A stretch of DNA of 64,000 nucleotides. Origin: Streptomyces collinus (lineage in GTDB: Bacteria > Actinomycetota > Actinomycetes > Streptomycetales > Streptomycetaceae). The stretch lies in contig NZ_CP133771.1 of NCBI RefSeq assembly GCF_031348265.1, positions 8,060,001 through 8,124,000 on the forward strand. Direction: 5' to 3'. Shown in pieces: positions 60,139 through 64,000 of this stretch. The notes under the pieces were generated by a model, which did no database searches, was not told the origin of the DNA, and saw only the letters and a list, made by a program, of their open reading frames with translations. The translations under genes and the position numbers were made by a program. The first letter of the stretch is position 1. Every line of letters starts with the position of its first letter.

Positions 60139-60331
60139 GGTGGTCTCCTCCCGAGAAGGGACCGGCCCCGTAAAACCACCATGCGGGAACGTGCCACGTC
60201 GCGCGACCCACGGACATCCGCGTGCACGCCCGCCCCGCCATTCTCGCTGCGGGCGTGCCTTACCGGGCCGCGGAGCTACTCAGAGTAGATCCGCTTGCAC
60301 TCGACGACCGCTGTCGGGCGCGCTCGATGGA

Positions 60332-61075
60332 TCACTGCAATGAGGCGAGGTTCGTGTTGAGGATGTGGGCTGCTTTGCTGATGGAGCCGGGCATGAGGTG
60401 CCGGTAGGTCTTGAAAGTGACGTCGATGGTCGACGGTGCCGTGTTCGGCGGCGTACCACTCGGTGGTCTGCCTCACCCGCGCCGGCAGGGGCACGTCCCG
60501 GTACTCACCGGCCTTGCGGTGCTTGAGCCGCTCGTACTGGCAGGTGGTCCGGTTGACCTGTTCGGTGATGCGGTAGACGTCGTCGGCGACGATGTTGTTG
60601 ACGTTCACCGCGAACGCCTCACCGTTGCGCATGCCGCAGCCGCTCATCAGATCGGCGACCAGCAGGAAACTGTCGTCGCCGGCGGTGCGTATCTGACGCA
60701 GCTGCTCGGGGGTGGGGATCACCACGCGCTTGGGGTCGTACTGCGGCGGCTTCACCCCGGCCACCGGGTTGTCGTCGAACAGTCCCAGCCGGTCCGCGTC
60801 CAGCAGGATCGCCTTGAGCCTGTCGAACGCGTTCGCCTGGGCGGCCAGGCCGATGCCGTTGCGTTCCAGGGTCCGGATGAAGTCCTCGACGACCTTGTGG
60901 TCGAAGGTGTCCATCCGCCGGCTGCCCAGCAGCGGCAATGTTCAGCAGCGACTCCAGGTGCACCACCGACGCCGGCCCCAAATCCCGCTGTCCGGCCTTC
61001 CACTGCGAGGCGTACTCCCCGCACCGCATCGCCCCGTACTTCGGGTCATTCCACGGTGTGCCCGTCTGTGGGTAG
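60332..61075 (-). pseudogene. Decayed phage-type tyrosine recombinase (integrase)
   Basis: Three frames together give an integrase. One reads WNDPKYGAMRCGEYASQWKA to ASVVHLESLLNI. A second (60938 downward) reads MDTFDHKVVEDFIRTLERNG, the catalytic-domain start DLMSGCGMRNGEAFAVNVNN (with the Arg of the active site) and LKHRKAGEYRDVPLPARV. A third reads TFKTYRHLMPGSISKAAHIL, ending at 60332. The active-site Tyr segment is short and not clear. At least two frameshifts make it inactive. It marks an old integration near the right part of the window, but I found no tRNA or att core beside it. Confidence 0.8.
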
Positions 61076-61089
61076 CTGTGGCAGGACTC

Positions 61090-61110
61090 TTGCTAACCCA
61101 TTGCTAACCC
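61090..61110. repeat. Direct repeat TTGCTAACCC, two copies
   Basis: TTGCTAACCC at 61090-61099 and 61101-61110, period 11, just upstream of the integrase relic. Such short repeats flank integrase genes of actinomycete integrative elements and may be arm-type binding sites, but this is only suggestive. Confidence 0.4.
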
Positions 61111-61501
61111 TAGTGACGCGTCATTAAGTCTGATGTGCCTACTGGTCATATCTTCCGACGGCATGGCAGGCGCTTCGGGTTGGGCGTGCCGTGGGATCAG
61201 GTTGTCCTGGCCGGCGGTTGAGTCACGTGCCGGTGGGGTGCTGAACCGCCTCGACGATGCCGGCCTCATCGACGTCACCACGTCGTCCTCGGCATCGCAC
61301 GTCAGGGCCGGCCACGGGGGGGGGCGCTTTACCGGCCGGAGCCCGGTGGAGCTGTCGGCCTCATACCGCCTCGTCCCATCCGCCCTCCGGGGACGCCCCC
61401 CCCAACGGGCCGCGGGGGGGGGTGCCCCTATGTGTTTGGTCAAGGTCGAAGGCCAGTAGGTTCGTGTAGTCCGAGGGTGGGGCCGAGCCGCAGGGGTGCG
61501 C
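61111..61501. other. Gene-free stretch with long G and C homopolymers
   Basis: A 391-bp segment with no convincing gene. It has nine G (61316-61324), eight C (61396-61403) and nine G (61414-61422); the C and second G runs form an inverted repeat around AACGGGCCGC. A 108-codon plus frame (61133-61459) crosses these runs and shows no family. Such runs are slippage-prone and also a common site of assembly error. Confidence 0.45.
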
Positions 61502-61735
61502 ATGAGCGATAGCCAGGTCACGATCAAGCTCACGAGTGACGAGGCACTGGTGCTGTCGCACTGGCTGGAGAGGCTCCAGATGACGGACCTCAGCCGTGTT
61601 GTCGACGATCCGGCGGTCTGGGCGCCGATCCATCGGATCGCCGGAACGCTGGACAAGGCGCTTCCTGAGCTGTTCGCGCCTGACTATGACCAGCGGCTTG
61701 AGGCCGCTCGGCAGAGGCTGCGGCCGGAGGACTGA
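61502..61735 (+). CDS. Small conserved-looking hypothetical protein
   Basis: A 77-residue, probably all-helical protein (MSDSQVTIKLTSDEALVLSH, LPELFAPDYDQRLEAARQRL). Codon use is like that of real genes and the start ATG 61502 has AGGGG upstream. I do not recognise the family; small helical proteins of this type occur widely in Streptomyces. It lies between the integrase and transposase relics, so it may be cargo. Confidence 0.55.
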   Translation: MSDSQVTIKLTSDEALVLSHWLERLQMTDLSRVVDDPAVWAPIHRIAGTLDKALPELFAPDYDQRLEAARQRLRPED

Positions 61736-61753
61736 TCGAGCGGTCTCAACTCC

Positions 61754-62732
61754 TCACCGAGCTGCGGCAGGTTGGGGCTCGTAGAAGGTTCCGTCGCGGA
61801 GCATGGCGAAGAGCACGTCGGCCCGGCGTCTGGCGAGGCAGAGCAGGGCTTGGGTGTGGTGTTTGCCCTGGGCGATCTTCTTGTCGTAGTAGGCCCGGGA
61901 TGCCGGGTCGCCCGGGGCGGCGAACGCGGAGAGGAAGAAGGCGCGTTTGAGCTGCTTGTTTCCCCGTCTGGAGGGTTGTTCGCCGCGAATTGAGGAGCCC
62001 GAGTTCCGGGTCGCCGGGGCGAGACCTGCATAGGCGGCCAGGTGTCCGGCGGTCGGGAAGGTGCTGCCGTCACCAACCTCGATCAGGATGCGGGCTCCGG
62101 TCCTGACGCCGACTCCCGGCATCGACGTCAGGACCTTCGAAAGAGGGTGGTCCTCCAGTAGTTCCTCGATCCGCCCCGCCAGCAGTTTCCGCTGGTCAAG
62201 CACGGCCGTCAGCGAAGCGGCCAGGCTCGGGACGATCAGCGCGGCCGCCTCGGTCCCCGGGACTCACGGTCTGCTCGTCCAGGGCGGCGAAGATCTCCTC
62301 GACCAGCCGCTCCGCCATCCTCGGTGCCTTTGGCCGCAGCAGCGTGACCAGGCGGCGCCTGCCGGGGCGTGTGAGGCATTGCGCGGGCCGCGTCCGCGAT
62401 GATGAACGCGTCCCTCGCGTCGGTCTTCGCCTCGCCGGGGTAGAGATCGGCGATCCGTCGCATCGTCAGTCCGGGCAGGTAGGCGACCGGGCAGCCCATG
62501 TCCCGTGCGACCGCCAAAGGTAAGGCCCCGATCGAGGCCGGCTGATCGACCACGACCAACACCCTTCCGTGCTTGGCCTGTAGCTTGGCGAACAGCTCGC
62601 GGAGCTTGGGCTCCGTGTTGGGCAGCCGCTTGTCGAACGCCTTCTTCCCGGCGGTGTCACGGCGGTGGCGTGGTGTTCGCCTTTGCCGACGTCCAGGCCG
62701 AGGAAGACGTCGATGTCACCGGTGTCGATCAC
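61754..62732 (-). pseudogene. IS110-family transposase, frameshifted
   Basis: Pieces in three frames reconstruct an IS110-type transposase. The N-terminal DEDD part starts MIDTGDIDVFLGLDVGKGEH (catalytic Asp14), then shifts frame. The middle reads LVVVDQPASIGALPLAVARD and GEAKTDARDAFIIADAAR. After another shift the C-terminal Transposase_20 part reads LTSMPGVGVRTGARILIEVG and AYAGLAPATRNSGSSIRGEQ, with the conserved Ser-Gly. At least two frameshifts inactivate it. IS110 elements lack clear terminal inverted repeats, and I could not fix the element ends. Confidence 0.85.
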
Positions 62733-63131
62733 GTGCAGGCCCCTCCATCACGCTTTCGTCCGGCCTGCCAGGGCACCGAGCTGCCACATCCACGTTACGG
62801 AGAGCTCTTCCGGCTCGGGTGAAGCCGGTGCTCAAGCCCCTCATCAGCGGTCCGTCGATGCCTCCGGGCCCGGTGACACCACCCCCCCGGATCATGACCA
62901 ACAAGGGGCGGAAGTCATGCCGGACCCGAAGGCCGGAGGCCCCATTGCGGAGCCACGAAGAAGGTAACGGGGGGCGGGAGCCCGGACGGCCGGCGCGCCT
63001 CGCCGGTCGGCAGCCGATCATCGCGCCGCGACAACATCGCCACCGAACGGTGTAGATCTCGCCGACCACTACGACCATTGACTGCTGTGGGTGAGCCACG
63101 AACTCCCGCTCAGGGAATGCCGCCGATGGCA
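62733..63131. other. Intergenic region, nothing recognised
   Basis: About 400 bases after the transposase relic. It probably includes the non-coding end of the IS110 element. No open frame here shows a known family, and no operator or tRNA was seen. Confidence 0.4.
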
Positions 63132-63160
63132 GTGCCCCGCCCTGATCTCGGGCGGGACAC
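63132..63160. terminator. Terminator hairpin after lysyl oxidase-like gene
   Basis: GTGCCCCGCCC ... GGGCGGGACAC, 11-bp arms with one mismatch around a 7-base loop, 22 bp beyond the minus-strand stop at 63182. Confidence 0.65.
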
Positions 63161-63181
63161 TCTCCCAGCCGGACGGCAGGG

Positions 63182-64000
63182 TCAGTTGGCGTTCACCAGG
63201 TCGTGCGCCGGCACGGTGACCGTCCGCTGCCCCGGCTTGCCGCCGAGCACGATCTTCCGCAGGGCAGTGTTGTTGTCGAGGTTGGTTTCCTTCAGGCGCT
63301 TCTCGGGGTTGGCCAGCACCTGGATGTAGTAGGTGCCGTTGGGAACAGTGGTGATGTCGAACGACTGGCCCGGCAGGTCCTGGGTGTATGTGTCACCGGA
63401 GCCGACGTCCAGCACCTCGCGGACGGAGATCGAGTTCTCCTCACCGCAGGCGGTGGCCAGGTCCGTGTTGTACGGGTGCCAGTTGGCGTTCTTCACCGTG
63501 TAGTCGATCGCATCGGTGTTGGCCAGGCAGAACGCTTCCTTGCCGCTGCGCACGGCCTCCTTCTTGTCGGCCTTCAGCAGCCGGTAACTGGCGAAGTCGG
63601 TGAAGTGCCAGTGCACGTGCCCCGGGCGCGGGTCCCACTCCATGGTGCCCGTCGGGGTGTAGCCGACCTGCTTGCCCTTGGCGTCGTAGAAGTACTGGAA
63701 GGCATCCATCTTGGCCTTGCCGGGCGAGCGGAACCCGTCCACCACGAGTTGCGCCGGGCCGGCGTTCCAGACGTTGGCGCTGAACGCCAGGTAGTCCTTG
63801 CCCGGGATGTCCGTGCCGCCGTCGCTGATGGTGATGCCGTAGGCCGGCAGCGAGCGCAGGTCCGGCTTGGGGACGTCCGGGACGGAGGGCTCACCGGTGG
63901 GCCGCTTCGACAGCGGTTTGCGGGCGGGCGCCTGACGCGATCCGTCGGTCTGGCCGCCGGTGTCCCTGGCCTGCTGAGACAGCGCGGACTGCTGCTTCTT
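63182..64000 (-). CDS. Lysyl oxidase-like secreted protein (N-terminus outside window)
   Basis: At least 273 codons, open to the right edge; the start and any signal peptide lie beyond 64000. A Lys/Gln- and Pro-rich linker (about 64000-63890) leads into a lysyl-oxidase domain: DLRSLPAYGITISDGG, KDYLAFSANVWNAGPAQLVV, the copper-binding GHVHWHFTDFASYRL (three His), and a C-terminal CARDB-like end (NGTYYIQVLANPEKRLKETN). Bacterial members oxidise lysines or bind copper outside the cell; a Streptomyces member is secreted under oxygen stress-independent control as far as I know. It is unrelated to the neighbouring relics and closes with the hairpin at 63132. Confidence 0.82.
   Translation of the reverse strand, partial: KKQQSALSQQARDTGGQTDGSRQAPARKPLSKRPTGEPSVPDVPKPDLRSLPAYGITISDGGTDIPGKDYLAFSANVWNAGPAQLVVDGFRSPGKAKMDAFQYFYDAKGKQVGYTPTGTMEWDPRPGHVHWHFTDFASYRLLKADKKEAVRSGKEAFCLANTDAIDYTVKNANWHPYNTDLATACGEENSISVREVLDVGSGDTYTQDLPGQSFDITTVPNGTYYIQVLANPEKRLKETNLDNNTALRKIVLGGKPGQRTVTVPAHDLVNAN

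Noticed and set aside
61133..61459. 108-codon plus-strand frame
   Set aside because: It runs through G and C homopolymers, has no ribosome site and shows no family features.
1..64000. CRISPR arrays, tRNA or rRNA genes
   Set aside because: Looked for regularly spaced repeats and for tRNA-like cloverleaf ends with T-loop GTTCGA motifs; nothing convincing was found.

Overview
The window is very GC-rich actinobacterial DNA, most likely from Streptomyces or a close relative: codon third positions are almost all G or C, GTG starts are frequent, and the gene families (tandem universal stress proteins, CBS-BON proteins, DUF1876, DUF6153, DUF6448, PspA/PspAA) are typical of Streptomyces. I saw no tRNA, rRNA or CRISPR array.

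From the left edge to about 45 kb it reads as a dormancy / oxygen-limitation island resembling the DevR(DosR) regulon of mycobacteria and the OsdR-type regulon of Streptomyces. It holds eleven intact tandem-domain universal stress proteins (USPs), one frameshifted USP and several USP stumps. Between them lie fermentation and redox genes: a propanol-preferring type alcohol dehydrogenase, bifunctional AdhE, pyruvate formate-lyase with its activating enzyme, pyruvate phosphate dikinase, two Acg-type nitroreductases and a flavodoxin-USP chimera. Signal and energy sensors are also present (five CBS-type loci counting relics, a STAS protein, a lone cyclic-nucleotide-binding protein, a GNAT/acyl-CoA-synthetase-type lysine acetyltransferase, a ribosome hibernation-like protein). 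So are homologues of mycobacterial DosR-regulon genes: Rv2004c-like kinase next to a USP, Rv1733c-like membrane protein, PncB, DUF1876, a GH65 enzyme and a CtpF-like P-type ATPase. Many of these genes have a 14-bp palindromic box, GGGMC-N4-GKCCC, about 55-170 bp upstream. Its geometry equals the published mycobacterial DosR core, so I infer one shared two-component regulator that is encoded outside the window.

From 45 to 51 kb is more ordinary chromosome: an SDR, an SRPBCC protein, DUF6448, PspA with PspAA, and a Tat/lipoprotein multicopper oxidase with a DUF6153 protein and a copper-type operator. At 51-54.3 kb the hypoxia theme returns in damaged form: a second alcohol dehydrogenase with a box, a frameshifted USP almost identical to the first USP of the window, a flavodoxin stump and a PPDK stump. 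From 54.3 to 57.9 kb is a compact persulfide/sulfide detoxification locus (rhodanese-DUF2892, CstR-like repressor, TauE exporter, rhodanese, persulfide dioxygenase-rhodanese fusion) with near-perfect ATACCC...GGGTAT operators. A flavoprotein monooxygenase pair follows, then a decayed tyrosine recombinase, long G/C homopolymers, a frameshifted IS110-family transposase, and at the right edge a lysyl-oxidase-like protein whose N-terminus lies outside.

Working together, the central genes would let an obligately aerobic mycelium survive oxygen loss. Pfl and AdhE would dispose of pyruvate and NADH as formate and ethanol. PPDK would interconvert pyruvate and PEP. PncB would salvage NAD. The HPF-like and DUF1876 proteins may quiet ribosomes, and the USPs and CBS proteins would sense adenylate state. 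This physiology is inference from gene families; the boxes, overlaps, stumps and frameshifts are read directly from the sequence.
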